From Pandoraea apista (lineage in GTDB: Bacteria; Pseudomonadota; Gammaproteobacteria; Burkholderiales; Burkholderiaceae), in assembly GCF_001465595.2 (NCBI RefSeq), contig NZ_CP013481.2, positions 3,224,001 to 3,288,000 of the forward strand: a DNA stretch of 64,000 bases, written 5' to 3'. Positions 46,108 through 55,491 of this stretch are shown here, piece by piece. The translations under genes were made by a program, and so were the position numbers. The notes under the pieces are model-generated. The model ran no database searches and was not told the origin of the DNA. It was given only the letters and a program-made list of their open reading frames with translations. Numbering within the stretch: position 1 is the stretch's first letter; the number at the start of each line of letters is the position of its first letter.

Positions 46108-46204
46108 GCCTTGGTTGACCGGGATCGTGCGATTCTGGTCAGTTGCTGGTTGCGATGTACCCGTGACATCTCGACATAAACCGCACTAATTTAGGAGTAA
46201 ATCG

Positions 46205-46753
46205 ATGAAGACTGTCGGCGACAAACTCGAAGCGTTCTCGGTAGCTGCTGCCAAGCCCGGTTTCAACAACCACGAAGAAAACGGTGTGTCGGCTTTCGAA
46301 ACGATCACCGAAGCCTCGTTCCCGGGCAAGTGGAAGGTCATTTACTTCTACCCGAAGGATTTCACCTTCGTGTGCCCGACCGAAATCGTTGAGTTCGGCA
46401 AGCTGGCCAACGACTTCGCAGACCGTGACGCTGTTCTGCTTGGCGGTTCGGGCGACAACGAATTCGTGAAGCTCGCATGGCGCCGTGAGCACAAGGACCT
46501 GAACAAGCTGAACCACTACTCGTTCGGCGACACCACGGGTGCCCTGATCGACCAACTCGGCGTGCGCGACAAGGAAGCCGGCGTGGCCCTGCGTGCAACG
46601 TTCATCGTTGACCCGGACAACGTCATCCAGCACGTTTCGGTGAACAACCTGAACGTTGGCCGTAACCCGGAAGAAGTCCTGCGTATTCTGGACGGCCTGC
46701 AAACCGACGAACTCTGCCCGTGCAACCGCGCGGTCGGCGGTGCAACGCTGTAA
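46205..46753 (+). CDS. ahpC: Alkyl hydroperoxide reductase / peroxiredoxin AhpC
   Basis: The 182-residue peroxiredoxin reduces peroxides with the peroxidatic Cys57 in FTFVCPTE; resolving cysteines are at Cys171 and Cys173 in LCPCNRA. The following gene encodes AhpD, its reductant, as in actinobacterial and Burkholderia arrangements that lack AhpF. A GGAG ribosome site precedes the start. Expression would be expected to respond to oxidative stress through OxyR, by family knowledge. Confidence 0.95.
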   Translation: MKTVGDKLEAFSVAAAKPGFNNHEENGVSAFETITEASFPGKWKVIYFYPKDFTFVCPTEIVEFGKLANDFADRDAVLLGGSGDNEFVKLAWRREHKDLNKLNHYSFGDTTGALIDQLGVRDKEAGVALRATFIVDPDNVIQHVSVNNLNVGRNPEEVLRILDGLQTDELCPCNRAVGGATL

Positions 46754-46764
46754 GCGTCGTCTCG

Positions 46765-46787
46765 AAGCCCGCGCAAGCGGGCTTTTT
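46765..46787 (+). terminator. Terminator/attenuator between ahpC and ahpD
   Basis: GCCCGC-GCAA-GCGGGC followed by TTTTT lies in the 59-bp gap. It would cut most transcription, so ahpD should be made at lower level than ahpC from read-through. Confidence 0.8.
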
Positions 46788-46812
46788 CAGCCCAAAGCAA
46801 TAGGAGGAATTT

Positions 46813-47340
46813 ATGGAATTCATCACCGCGATTAAGGCGCAGATCCCTGATTACGCCAAGGACATTCGCCTGAACCTCGACGGCACGATCGCCCGCTCCT
46901 CGCTGGAAGGCAACGACGCCGTCGGTGTGGCCCTCGCAGCCGCGTTCGCGGCCAAGAGCCAGCCGCTCGTCAAGGCGATTCGCGAAGCCGGCGTGCTGTC
47001 TCCGGAAGAGCTTGAAGGCGCGTTGACCGCCGCCGCGCTCATGGGCATGAACAACACGTGGTATCCGTATCTCGAGATGGCCGATAACGCCGAGCTCAAG
47101 AACGAGAAGGCCCAACTTCGCATGAATGGTTACGCCACGCGTGGCGGCGTCGATCAGCGTCGCTTCGAGATGTATGCCCTGGCGGCATCCATCGTCGGCA
47201 AGTGCCACTTCTGCGTGAAGTCGCACTATCACCTGCTCGCTGCCGAGCACGGGATGAGCACCGCGCAACTGCGTGACGTTGGCCGTATCGCCGCTGTCAT
47301 CAACGCCGCCGCGCAAGTGCTTGCCGCCGAGGCCGCGTAA
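46813..47340 (+). CDS. ahpD: Alkyl hydroperoxidase AhpD
   Basis: The 175-residue protein has the redox motif GKCHFCVKSHYH with Cys131, Cys134 and His138, plus an upstream Glu region, as in AhpD. It passes electrons to AhpC and has weak peroxidase activity itself. The start has a strong TAGGAGG site. A two-way terminator follows at about 47,399-47,430. Confidence 0.95.
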   Translation: MEFITAIKAQIPDYAKDIRLNLDGTIARSSLEGNDAVGVALAAAFAAKSQPLVKAIREAGVLSPEELEGALTAAALMGMNNTWYPYLEMADNAELKNEKAQLRMNGYATRGGVDQRRFEMYALAASIVGKCHFCVKSHYHLLAAEHGMSTAQLRDVGRIAAVINAAAQVLAAEAA

Positions 47341-47397
47341 GCCTTCGGACAGCGTCCAGACGCGATGTCCCAACGCCGCGCGAGCTGTCAAAAGCAA

Positions 47398-47438
47398 AAC
47401 GGCGCTACCGGAATCGTCCGGTAGCGCCGTTGGCTTTT
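47398..47438. terminator. Bidirectional terminator between ahpD and ispF
   Basis: ACGGCGCTACCGG (47,399-47,411) and CCGGTAGCGCCGT (47,418-47,430) form a perfect 13-bp stem with a six-base loop, flanked by A-rich and TTTT sequence. It serves the convergent ahpD and ispF genes. Confidence 0.8.
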
Positions 47439-47480
47439 GGGGGCCGGCCTCCGGCCCCGGACTTTGAGCCTGCGCTGCGC

Positions 47481-48002
47481 TCAGCGACCGACCAGCAATG
47501 CTGCGGCCTGCGCTTCAATACCTTCCTGTCGGCCGAGATAGCCCAGTTTCTCGTTCGTCTTCGCCTTCACATTCACTTGCCCTGCCGTGATGCCCAGTGC
47601 GTCGGCAATCGATTGCGTCATTGCCGCAATATGCGGTGCGAGCTTCGGTGCCTGCGCAATCACCGTGCAGTCGACATTGACGATCTCATAGCCGTGCTCG
47701 CGCACGCGACGCATCGCCTCCTTGAGCAGCACGACACTGTTCGCGCCTTTGAAGGTGGGATCGGTGTCCGGGAAATGACGTCCGATGTCGCCCAATGCTG
47801 CCGCGCCGAGCACGGCATCGGTGATCGCGTGCAATAGCACGTCGGCGTCCGAATGGCCCAGCAGACCTCGGTCGAACGGAATCGTCACGCCCCCCATCAC
47901 GAGCGGACGGCCGGGCACGAGTGCATGCACGTCGTAGCCCTGACCGATGCGTAGCTTGGGCAAGGTTGCGAGCGGAGAGTTGGAAACAGCTTGTTCAGTC
48001 AT
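47481..48002 (-). CDS. ispF: 2-C-methyl-D-erythritol 2,4-cyclodiphosphate synthase
   Basis: The 173-residue enzyme makes the cyclic diphosphate of the MEP isoprenoid pathway. It shows the zinc-binding GYDVHAL and [10 protein letters not shown] (Asp and two His), then [11 protein letters not shown] and [12 protein letters not shown]. The ATG at 48,002 matches the family length; longer frames are not needed. It lies 71 bp after ispD on the same strand, so the pair forms the usual operon. Confidence 0.97.
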   Translation of the reverse strand: MTEQAVSNSPLATLPKLRIGQGYDVHALVPGRPLVMGGVTIPFDRGLLGHSDADVLLHAITDAVLGAAALGDIGRHFPDTDPTFKGANSVVLLKEAMRRVREHGYEIVNVDCTVIAQAPKLAPHIAAMTQSIADALGITAGQVNVKAKTNEKLGYLGRQEGIEAQAAALLVGR

Positions 48003-48073
48003 GGGGAGTCGCCAAATGCGAAAAAACAGTACGTCAGATGCGTACGACCGTACGACCAATGATCGCCCGGGGC

Positions 48074-48805
48074 TCAGGCCTGCCTGGCCGCACTGAGGAA
48101 TGCTTCGGCGAGGGCAAAATCTTCGGGATACGTCACCTTGAAGTTGCGCAGGCTACCGCGAACGAGTTTCGGCGCGTGGCCGATGCGTTCGATAGCACTG
48201 GCCTCGTCGGTGACTTCGGCCCCCGAAGCGAGCGCGTCTTCCAGCGCCTGACGCAGCATGCCGAGCCGGAACATCTGGGGGGTCTGCGCCTGCCAGAGTC
48301 CGTCACGCGACTCGGTCGCCTGAACGACTGCCAGCCCGCCCTTGTCAGCCTGCTGAACCGGCGCCTGCTCACGCTTGAGCGTGTCGGCCACGGGCAACGC
48401 GAGAATGCCGCCCACCGGATCGTCACGCAACGCCTCGACGAGGGCTCGAATCAGCGCAGGCGTGATGCCGGGACGCGCGGCGTCATGCACGAGCACCCAG
48501 TCGCTGTCCTGCGCTCCGAACTCGGTGAGTGCCTGCAAACCGCCAAGCACCGACGCGTGGCGCGACGGGCCGCCGCAGCGACGCACCGCAAAACGCAACG
48601 TGCCGAAGCGTCGTCCGTCGAAGTGATCGTCGTCGGGCGCCAGCACCAGCACGGTCTGAGCGAACTCGGAACAGGCGTCGAACGCGGCGAGCGCATAGTG
48701 AAGCATGGCGCGTCCGCCAACGCTTCGGTATTGCTTGGGCACGTCGGCCCCGGCGCGTACGCCGGCCCCGGCACACGGGATGACGGCAAAAAGTCGGTCG
48801 CTCAC
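48074..48805 (-). CDS. ispD: 2-C-methyl-D-erythritol 4-phosphate cytidylyltransferase
   Basis: The 243-residue protein joins CTP to MEP. The nucleotide-binding start reads [19 protein letters not shown], with the G-x-G-x-R signature, and [10 protein letters not shown] and [15 protein letters not shown] are characteristic. It precedes ispF in one operon and diverges from mfd across 109 bp, in which TATAAT (48,839-48,844) may serve as the mfd -10 box. Confidence 0.97.
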   Translation of the reverse strand: MSDRLFAVIPCAGAGVRAGADVPKQYRSVGGRAMLHYALAAFDACSEFAQTVLVLAPDDDHFDGRRFGTLRFAVRRCGGPSRHASVLGGLQALTEFGAQDSDWVLVHDAARPGITPALIRALVEALRDDPVGGILALPVADTLKREQAPVQQADKGGLAVVQATESRDGLWQAQTPQMFRLGMLRQALEDALASGAEVTDEASAIERIGHAPKLVRGSLRNFKVTYPEDFALAEAFLSAARQA

Positions 48806-48914
48806 GATAAAACGCAGGTAAGGGTAAAGCAGGGATTTTATAATAGACGCTGACTGTCACGGGGCCCCATGCGAATGGAGCCCCGTGCTTTGCCATTTCT
48901 GCAACGCTTTCTCT

Positions 48915-51900
48915 ATGTCCTCCGCCAACGCTATATCCCGTAGTACCGTGCCTGTGCCGCTCGTGAAAGCGGGACAGCGTTACGCATTCGCCGGTTCGCA
49001 CGCGTCCAGCGACGCCTTGCTCATTGCCCGCTATTTCGAAGAAAACCGCGAGCGCCTGCCACTGCTCGCCGTTGTGTGCGCGCAGGCCACCGATGCCCTG
49101 CGCCTTCAACAGGAGCTGAAGTGGTGCGCCCCCGAGGCGCGCGTGCGGCTGCTGCCCGACTGGGAGACGCTGCCCTACGACACGTTCTCGCCACATCAGG
49201 ATCTCGTCTCCGAACGACTCGCCACCCTGCACGACCTCGGCGAGAAGCGCTGCGACATTGTGCTGGTGCCCGCGACCACGGCCCTCTACCGCATGGCGCC
49301 GGCCAACTTCATGGCGGCCTATACGTTCTTCTTCACTCAGGGAGAGCGCCTGGACGAAGCCCGACTGAAGTCGCAGCTCACGCTGGCGGGCTACGAGCAT
49401 GTGAGTCAGGTCATGCGACCCGGCGAGTACTGCGTGCGCGGCGGATTGATCGATCTCTACCCGATGGGCTCGGCACTGCCCTATCGACTCGATCTGTTCG
49501 ACGACACCGTCGACAGTATTCGTGCGTTTGATCCCGATACGCAGCGCAGTCTGTACCCGGTCAAGGAAGTCCGCCTGCTCCCGGGGCGCGAATTCCCGTT
49601 CGACGAACCCGCGCGCACGGCGTTTCGCGGCCGCTGGCGTGAAGTTTTCGAGGGCGACCCGAGCCGCAGCCCGGTCTACAAGGACATTGGCAGCGGTGTG
49701 CCGTCGGCCGGCATCGAGTATTACCTGCCGCTGTTCTTCGAAGAAACGGCCACCCTGTTCCACTATCTGCCCGCCGACGCCCAACTGGTGTTCGTGGGCG
49801 ATCTCGACGCCGCGATTCACCGCTTCTGGAACGACACGCGCCAGCGCTACAACTTCCTGTCGCACGATCGCGAGCGTCCGGTGTTGCCGCCCGAGCAGCT
49901 GTTCCTGCTCGATCAGGACTTCTTCACGCTCGCCAAGCCGTTTGCAAGGCTAACGCTACCCACACCGGGTGACGGCAGTTGGGCTGTGCCGCTCCCCTCG
50001 TTGGCCGTCAACCGCCGAGCCGACGACCCGCTTGCCGCACTGCGCGCGTACCTGACCCGCACGCCGGCGCGTGTGCTGTTGTGCGCCGATTCCGCCGGCC
50101 GTCGCGAAACGCTGCTGCAACTGCTGCACGACAATGATCTGCGCCCGTCCACGGTCGAGTCGCTCGAAGATTTTCTGACATCCGATACGCGCTTCGCTAT
50201 CGGTGTCGCCCCGCTGGCCGCCGGGTTCCTCTTGCCGACGGAAGACCTCGCGTTCGTCACCGAAAACGAGCTTTACGAAGGTCTCGCACGACGCGCAGGC
50301 AAGCGCCGTCAGGAGCAGGCAACGTCCGTCGACTCGATGGTGCGCGACCTTGCCGAACTCAAGGTCGGCGACCCGGTCGTTCACAGCCAGCATGGCATCG
50401 GCCGCTATCAGGGTCTCGTCAGCATGGACCTCGGGGAAGGCGAAACCGAGTTCCTGCATCTCGAATACTCGGGCGAGAGCAAACTGTACGTGCCGGTCTC
50501 GCAGTTGCACCTGATCTCGCGCTACAGCGGCGCCGACCCCGACACCGCGCCGCTGCACTCGCTCGGCTCGGGCCAATGGGAAAAGGCGAAACGCAAAGCG
50601 GCGCAACAGATTCGCGACACTGCGGCCGAACTGCTCAACCTCTATGCCCGTCGCGCCGCGCGCTCGGGCTATGCCTTCGAACTGTCGCCGCGCGACTACG
50701 AGAAGTTCGCCGACAGCTTCGGTTTCGAAGAAACGCCCGATCAGGCGGCCGCCATCGCTGCGGTCATGAGCGACATGACGAGCGGGCGTCCGATGGATCG
50801 TCTGGTGTGCGGCGACGTTGGCTTCGGCAAGACCGAAGTGGCCTTGCGTGCCGCGTTCATCGCTGTGCTCGACGGCAAGCAGGTCGCGCTGCTCGCGCCG
50901 ACAACCCTGCTCGCCGAACAGCATGCGCAGACCTTCTCCGATCGCTTCGCCGACTGGCCGGTGCGCATTGCCGAACTGTCACGCTTCAAAACAACGAAGG
51001 AAGTGAACGCGAGCGTCAAGGCGATCAACGAAGGGCAGGTCGACATCGTGATCGGTACGCACAAGCTGCTCTCGAACGATATCCAGTTCCAACGCCTTGG
51101 CCTGGTCATCATCGACGAAGAACACCGCTTCGGCGTGCGTCAGAAGGAAGCCCTCAAGGCCCTGCGCGCCGAGGTGGACGTGCTCACGCTGACCGCTACC
51201 CCGATTCCGCGCACGCTGGGCATGGCCCTCGAAGGGTTGCGCGATTTCTCGGTCATCGCGACCGCACCGCAAAAACGTCTGGCGATCAAGACGTTCGTGC
51301 GCCGCGAGGAAGACGGCGTGATTCGCGAAGCGATGTTGCGCGAACTCAAGCGCGGCGGGCAGGTGTACTTCCTGCATAACGAAGTCGAGACCATCGAAAA
51401 CCGTAAGGCGCAGTTGGAAGAACTCGTGCCCGAGGCCCGCATCGTTGTCGCCCACGGGCAAATGCACGAACGCGATCTCGAGCGCGTGATGCGCGACTTC
51501 GTCACGCAGCGTGCCAACGTGCTGCTATGTACGACCATCATCGAGACCGGCATCGACGTGCCGACCGCCAACACTATCCTGATGCATCGCGCCGATAAGT
51601 TCGGTCTCGCACAGTTGCACCAGTTGCGTGGCCGTGTGGGCCGCTCGCACCATCAGGCATACGCTTATCTGCTCGTGCACGATCCGAAGTCGCTCACCAA
51701 GCAGGCGCAACGCCGTCTCGAAGCGATTCAGCAGATGGAAGAACTCGGCGCCGGCTTCTACCTCGCGATGCACGATCTCGAGATTCGCGGCGCGGGTGAA
51801 GTGCTGGGCGACAAGCAATCGGGCGAAATCCACGAGATCGGCTTCCAGCTTTACACCGACATGCTGGCCGACGCCGTGAGCGCGCTGAAAGCCGGTCGCG

Positions 51901-52379
51901 AACCGGATCTCACCGCTCCGCTCGCGGCAACCACCGAAATCAATCTTCACGTTCCGGCCATTCTGCCGAGCGATTACTGCGGCGACGTTCAGGAGCGCCT
52001 GTCGCTCTACAAGCGGCTCGCCAACGGCACGAGCCCCGACGCCATCGACACGACACAGGAAGAGCTTGTCGATCGCTTCGGCAAACTGCCGCAACAGGCG
52101 CAGGCCCTTATCGAGACGCACCGTCTGCGTCTGTTGGCCAAGCCGCTGGGCATTGTGAAGATCGACGCGAGCGAGGACGCCATCGCCCTGCAATTCGAAC
52201 CGACGCCCGCCGTCGACCCGATGCGCATCATCGAACTGGTGCAAAAGCATCGCCACATCAAGCTCGCAGGTCAGGACAAGCTGCGCATCGAAGTCAAACA
52301 CGCGGAGCTGACCGACCGCGTGCGCGCGATCAAGGAGACGTTGCGTGCCCTCGGCTCACCGGGCGCGAAGGCGGCCTGA
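48915..52379 (+). CDS. mfd: Transcription-repair coupling factor Mfd
   Basis: The 1154-residue protein releases RNA polymerase stalled at DNA damage and recruits UvrA. The order is right: UvrB-like N-terminus (PDWETLPYDTFSPHQD), RNA-polymerase-interacting domain (VVHSQHGIGRYQGLV), then the RecG-like motor with Walker A GDVGFGKTEVALR, IIDEEHRFGV, LTATPIPRTLGMAL and GRVGRSHHQAYAYLL, and the C-terminal TRCF domain. The ATG at 48,915 fits the family; an upstream start at 48,885 is possible. Confidence 0.97.
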   Translation: MSSANAISRSTVPVPLVKAGQRYAFAGSHASSDALLIARYFEENRERLPLLAVVCAQATDALRLQQELKWCAPEARVRLLPDWETLPYDTFSPHQDLVSERLATLHDLGEKRCDIVLVPATTALYRMAPANFMAAYTFFFTQGERLDEARLKSQLTLAGYEHVSQVMRPGEYCVRGGLIDLYPMGSALPYRLDLFDDTVDSIRAFDPDTQRSLYPVKEVRLLPGREFPFDEPARTAFRGRWREVFEGDPSRSPVYKDIGSGVPSAGIEYYLPLFFEETATLFHYLPADAQLVFVGDLDAAIHRFWNDTRQRYNFLSHDRERPVLPPEQLFLLDQDFFTLAKPFARLTLPTPGDGSWAVPLPSLAVNRRADDPLAALRAYLTRTPARVLLCADSAGRRETLLQLLHDNDLRPSTVESLEDFLTSDTRFAIGVAPLAAGFLLPTEDLAFVTENELYEGLARRAGKRRQEQATSVDSMVRDLAELKVGDPVVHSQHGIGRYQGLVSMDLGEGETEFLHLEYSGESKLYVPVSQLHLISRYSGADPDTAPLHSLGSGQWEKAKRKAAQQIRDTAAELLNLYARRAARSGYAFELSPRDYEKFADSFGFEETPDQAAAIAAVMSDMTSGRPMDRLVCGDVGFGKTEVALRAAFIAVLDGKQVALLAPTTLLAEQHAQTFSDRFADWPVRIAELSRFKTTKEVNASVKAINEGQVDIVIGTHKLLSNDIQFQRLGLVIIDEEHRFGVRQKEALKALRAEVDVLTLTATPIPRTLGMALEGLRDFSVIATAPQKRLAIKTFVRREEDGVIREAMLRELKRGGQVYFLHNEVETIENRKAQLEELVPEARIVVAHGQMHERDLERVMRDFVTQRANVLLCTTIIETGIDVPTANTILMHRADKFGLAQLHQLRGRVGRSHHQAYAYLLVHDPKSLTKQAQRRLEAIQQMEELGAGFYLAMHDLEIRGAGEVLGDKQSGEIHEIGFQLYTDMLADAVSALKAGREPDLTAPLAATTEINLHVPAILPSDYCGDVQERLSLYKRLANGTSPDAIDTTQEELVDRFGKLPQQAQALIETHRLRLLAKPLGIVKIDASEDAIALQFEPTPAVDPMRIIELVQKHRHIKLAGQDKLRIEVKHAELTDRVRAIKETLRALGSPGAKAA

Positions 52380-52642
52380 CACCGAAGATCGCGCGACACG
52401 CTTCGCCCGATGAGCGACGAGGCATCGGGGCGTCTACAGTACAAGTGTGCAAATGACGCTCCGAAAACGGTGTGCACCGCAGCAATCGCGGCGGCGTGTT
52501 GCACCAGGACGTTCGGGCGCTCCCCTGCCCGGCCCCGAATTCCCGCGAGGCAGGAATGGTTGTTCATACAACCTTTTACCTCTAAATTATTTTTGAGTAC
52601 CATTTCCCGGTACGTATGACTGGAAGATTCCCGGAGATTCGA

Positions 52643-53860
52643 ATGACAAGCGCTTCCCCCCAGGCCATCGCGCCGCAAGCCGCCAACGAGGCCCAGCCGG
52701 CATCGCTCGACTGGATCACGAAGCTGGTCAGCATCGACACCACCAGCCGTGAATCGAACCTTGGCCTGATCGAAACGGTGCGCGACAGCCTCAAGCAATC
52801 GGGTGTCGAGCCGTGGCTGTCGTATGACGCCACCAAGCGCAAAGCCAATCTGTTCGTAACGCTGCCCGCCGCCGACGGCAACACTCAGGGCGGCATTGTG
52901 CTGTCGGGCCACACCGACGTGGTGCCGGTCGACGGCCAGCCGTGGGATACCGATCCGTTCAAGCCCGTGGTGCGCGACGGCAACCTCTATGGCCGCGGCA
53001 CATGCGACATGAAGGGCTTCATCGGCTCGGTCATGACGATGCTGCCGGAAATGCGCGACGCCAAACTCAAGACGCCGTTCCACTTTGCGTTCTCATACGA
53101 CGAAGAGATCGGCTGCGTGGGCGCCCCGGTAATGCTCGCCGAGCTGCGCGAGCGCGGCATTCGCCCGGACGGCTGCATCGTCGGCGAGCCGACGAGCATG
53201 CGTGTGATCGTCGCCCACAAGGGCATCAACGCCTATCAGTGCTGCGTACGCGGTCACGCCGCGCACTCCTCGCTCACGCCCAAGGGCTCGAACGCCATTG
53301 AATACGCGGCGCGACTCATTTGCTACATCCGCGATCTGGCCGATCACTTCAAGCAGAACGGCCCGTTCGACGAGCTGTTCGACGTGCCGTTCACCACGGC
53401 GCAGACCGGCACGATCTCGGGCGGTATCGCGCTGAACACGATTCCGGCACTGTGCGAGTTCGTCTTCGAATACCGCAATCTGCCGGGCGTGGACGCCGAG
53501 GGCATTTTCCAGCGCATTCAGCAGTACGCACTGGACGAACTGGTGCCGAAGATGCAGAAGGAGCATCCGAACGCCGGCATCGAATTCAAGAAGATCGCCG
53601 CAGCCCCGGCGCTGGACGCCTCGGAGCAAGACGCCATCACGCAACTCGTGCGCGCGCTGACCAAGGACACCGACAAGCGCAAGGTCGCCTATGGCACCGA
53701 AGCCGGTCAGTTCCAGTTGGCAGGTGTGCCGTCGATCGTGTGCGGCCCGGGCAATATCGAGCAGGCGCACAAGCCGAACGAGTTCGTGTCGCTCGAACAG
53801 ATCGCGCAATGCGAGTCGTTCCTGCGCAAGCTGATTCGCAGCAACACCGTCGACGCCTGA
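52643..53860 (+). CDS. argE: Acetylornithine deacetylase (M20 family)
   Basis: The 405-residue metalloenzyme removes acetyl from N-acetylornithine in arginine synthesis. It has the M20 ligands: His in VLSGHTDVVPV, Asp in GRGTCDMKGFIG, Glu-Glu in SYDEEIGCVG and the late His in EQAHKPNEF. The start at 52,643 has GGAGA at good spacing; ATG-like 52,616 is less likely. A terminator-like hairpin follows. Some related enzymes act on other acyl amino acids, so substrate is inferred. Confidence 0.9.
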   Translation: MTSASPQAIAPQAANEAQPASLDWITKLVSIDTTSRESNLGLIETVRDSLKQSGVEPWLSYDATKRKANLFVTLPAADGNTQGGIVLSGHTDVVPVDGQPWDTDPFKPVVRDGNLYGRGTCDMKGFIGSVMTMLPEMRDAKLKTPFHFAFSYDEEIGCVGAPVMLAELRERGIRPDGCIVGEPTSMRVIVAHKGINAYQCCVRGHAAHSSLTPKGSNAIEYAARLICYIRDLADHFKQNGPFDELFDVPFTTAQTGTISGGIALNTIPALCEFVFEYRNLPGVDAEGIFQRIQQYALDELVPKMQKEHPNAGIEFKKIAAAPALDASEQDAITQLVRALTKDTDKRKVAYGTEAGQFQLAGVPSIVCGPGNIEQAHKPNEFVSLEQIAQCESFLRKLIRSNTVDA

Positions 53861-53907
53861 GCTATCGCCTGAATCGCTTCGGGCAAAGGCATCGACCGTC
53901 GTGTTAT

Positions 53908-53943
53908 CGGGCCGTATTCCGCTAGCGGGATGCGGCCCGTTGC
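53908..53943 (+). terminator. Probable terminator after argE
   Basis: CGGGCCG (53,908-53,914) pairs with CGGCCCG (53,933-53,939), with an inner CCGCTAGCGG dyad and TTGCC after. The stem is strong but the T run is short. Confidence 0.5.
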
Positions 53944-54100
53944 CTTCGCAGCGCCGGTACGGTACCGCGAAGGGCTGTGATGCAACATGCAGTACGCAGT
54001 ACGTCGTAAGCAGTGACAGACGCCTATCGCAAGGGCGCACAGGACATCCCTCCGCAAGATAACAAGCACATACGCCAGACAGGTATTGGAGAACTCGCCC

Positions 54101-55387
54101 ATGAGCGCAAGCGCAGCCCCTAACGCGACGGCCCCGTCCGCCCGCACCACCCCGCACGCCTGGCGTGTGATCGTATCGGCATCGATCGGCAACGCCCTTG
54201 AGTGGTTCGACCTCGTGGTGTACGGCTTCTTCGCCGTGACCATTGCAAAACTGTTCTTCCCGACCGGCAACGACACGGTATCGCTGCTGCTCACGCTCGG
54301 CACGTTCGGCGTGTCGTTCTTCATGCGCCCGCTCGGCGCCATCGTGATCGGCGCTTACGCCGACCGCGCCGGGCGCAAAGCAGCGCTCACGCTATCGATT
54401 CTGATGATGATGGTCGGCACACTGCTGATCGCGCTCATGCCGACGTATGCCACCATCGGCGTGCTGGCGCCGGTGGGTATCGTTATCGCGCGTATGGTGC
54501 AGGGCTTCTCGGCGGGCGGCGAATTCGGCAGCGCTACGGCGTTTCTCGCCGAACATGCGCCGCAACGCCGTGGCTTTTTCTCGAGCTGGCAGGTTGCCTC
54601 ACAAGGTCTCACCACGCTGCTCGCCGCAGGCTTCGGCGCCGTGCTCACGGGCAATCTGTCGCCTGAAGCCATGGCGTCGTGGGGCTGGCGAGTGCCGTTC
54701 TTCTTCGGGTTGTTGATTGGCCCGGTGGCGTACTACATTCGCCGCCGCCTGGACGAAACGCCCGAATTTCTCGACATCGAGCCCACGCAAAGCCCGCTGC
54801 GAGACACGTTCGCAAGCCAGAAGGAACGCCTGCTGCTCGCCATCGGCGTGGTCGTGATGGCCACTGTGGCAACGTATCTGGTGCTCTACATGCCGACGTA
54901 CGCCGTCAAGCAACTGGGGCTGCCGTCCTCCGCCGCATTCTCGGCCGTGCTGCTCACGGGGGTGGTGCAACTGATCGTTGCGCCGATCGTCGGCCACTGG
55001 TCGGATACGCACGGCCGGATCAAGCCAATGCTCGCTGCCGCCGTGGCGTTGCTGGTGCTGGTCTACCCGATGTTCCGCTTCCTCGATGCGAACCCGACGT
55101 TCGGCTCGCTGATGGTGTTCCAGATCGTGCTGGGTTTGCTGATGACCACGTACTTTGGCGCCCTGCCCGCGCTGCTCACCGAACTGTTCCCGACGCAAGT
55201 GCGCACCACGGGCCTCTCGCTCGGCTATAACATCGCCGCAACCGTGTTCGGCGGCTTCGCACCGTTTATCATTACGTGGCTCATTGGCGCGACGGGCAAC
55301 AAGCTCGCGCCGAGCTTCTATCTGATTTTCGCTGCCGTCATCAGCATTACCGCGCTGCTGCGCAGCCGCAAGCTCGGCCTTCGATAA
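54101..55387 (+). CDS. MFS transporter, metabolite:proton symporter (MHS) type
   Basis: The 428-residue protein has twelve predicted membrane helices and the MHS-family features: start IVSASIGNALEWFDLVVYGF, loop PLGAIVIGAYADRAGRKAAL and VQGFSAGGEFGSATAFL. Such carriers import organic acids or compatible solutes (citrate, alpha-ketoglutarate, proline-betaine). The ATG at 54,101 follows TTGGAGA. It leads a cluster of catabolic genes, so its substrate may be the one those enzymes use. Confidence 0.9.
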   Translation: MSASAAPNATAPSARTTPHAWRVIVSASIGNALEWFDLVVYGFFAVTIAKLFFPTGNDTVSLLLTLGTFGVSFFMRPLGAIVIGAYADRAGRKAALTLSILMMMVGTLLIALMPTYATIGVLAPVGIVIARMVQGFSAGGEFGSATAFLAEHAPQRRGFFSSWQVASQGLTTLLAAGFGAVLTGNLSPEAMASWGWRVPFFFGLLIGPVAYYIRRRLDETPEFLDIEPTQSPLRDTFASQKERLLLAIGVVVMATVATYLVLYMPTYAVKQLGLPSSAAFSAVLLTGVVQLIVAPIVGHWSDTHGRIKPMLAAAVALLVLVYPMFRFLDANPTFGSLMVFQIVLGLLMTTYFGALPALLTELFPTQVRTTGLSLGYNIAATVFGGFAPFIITWLIGATGNKLAPSFYLIFAAVISITALLRSRKLGLR

Positions 55388-55418
55388 ACGTTCAAGCCCG
55401 GCGACCGCCCGGCCGCCA

Positions 55419-55462
55419 CCGGCAGGGGCGCACACCCGTTCAACGGTGCGCGCCCCTGCCGG
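55419..55462 (+). repeat. Strong hairpin between transporter and dehydratase
   Basis: CCGGCAGGGGCGC (55,419-55,431) and GCGCCCCTGCCGG (55,450-55,462) form a perfect 13-bp stem with an inner CACC/GGTG pair. It lacks a T run, so it may slow or protect the transcript rather than end it. Confidence 0.55.
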
Positions 55463-55491
55463 CAATTCACGACTAAGGAGACAACGCCCAA

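Noticed and set aside
46020..46110. OxyR binding site before ahpC
   Set aside because: Only scattered CTAT/ATAG words were seen, not the full four-part consensus; kept as a comment, not a feature.
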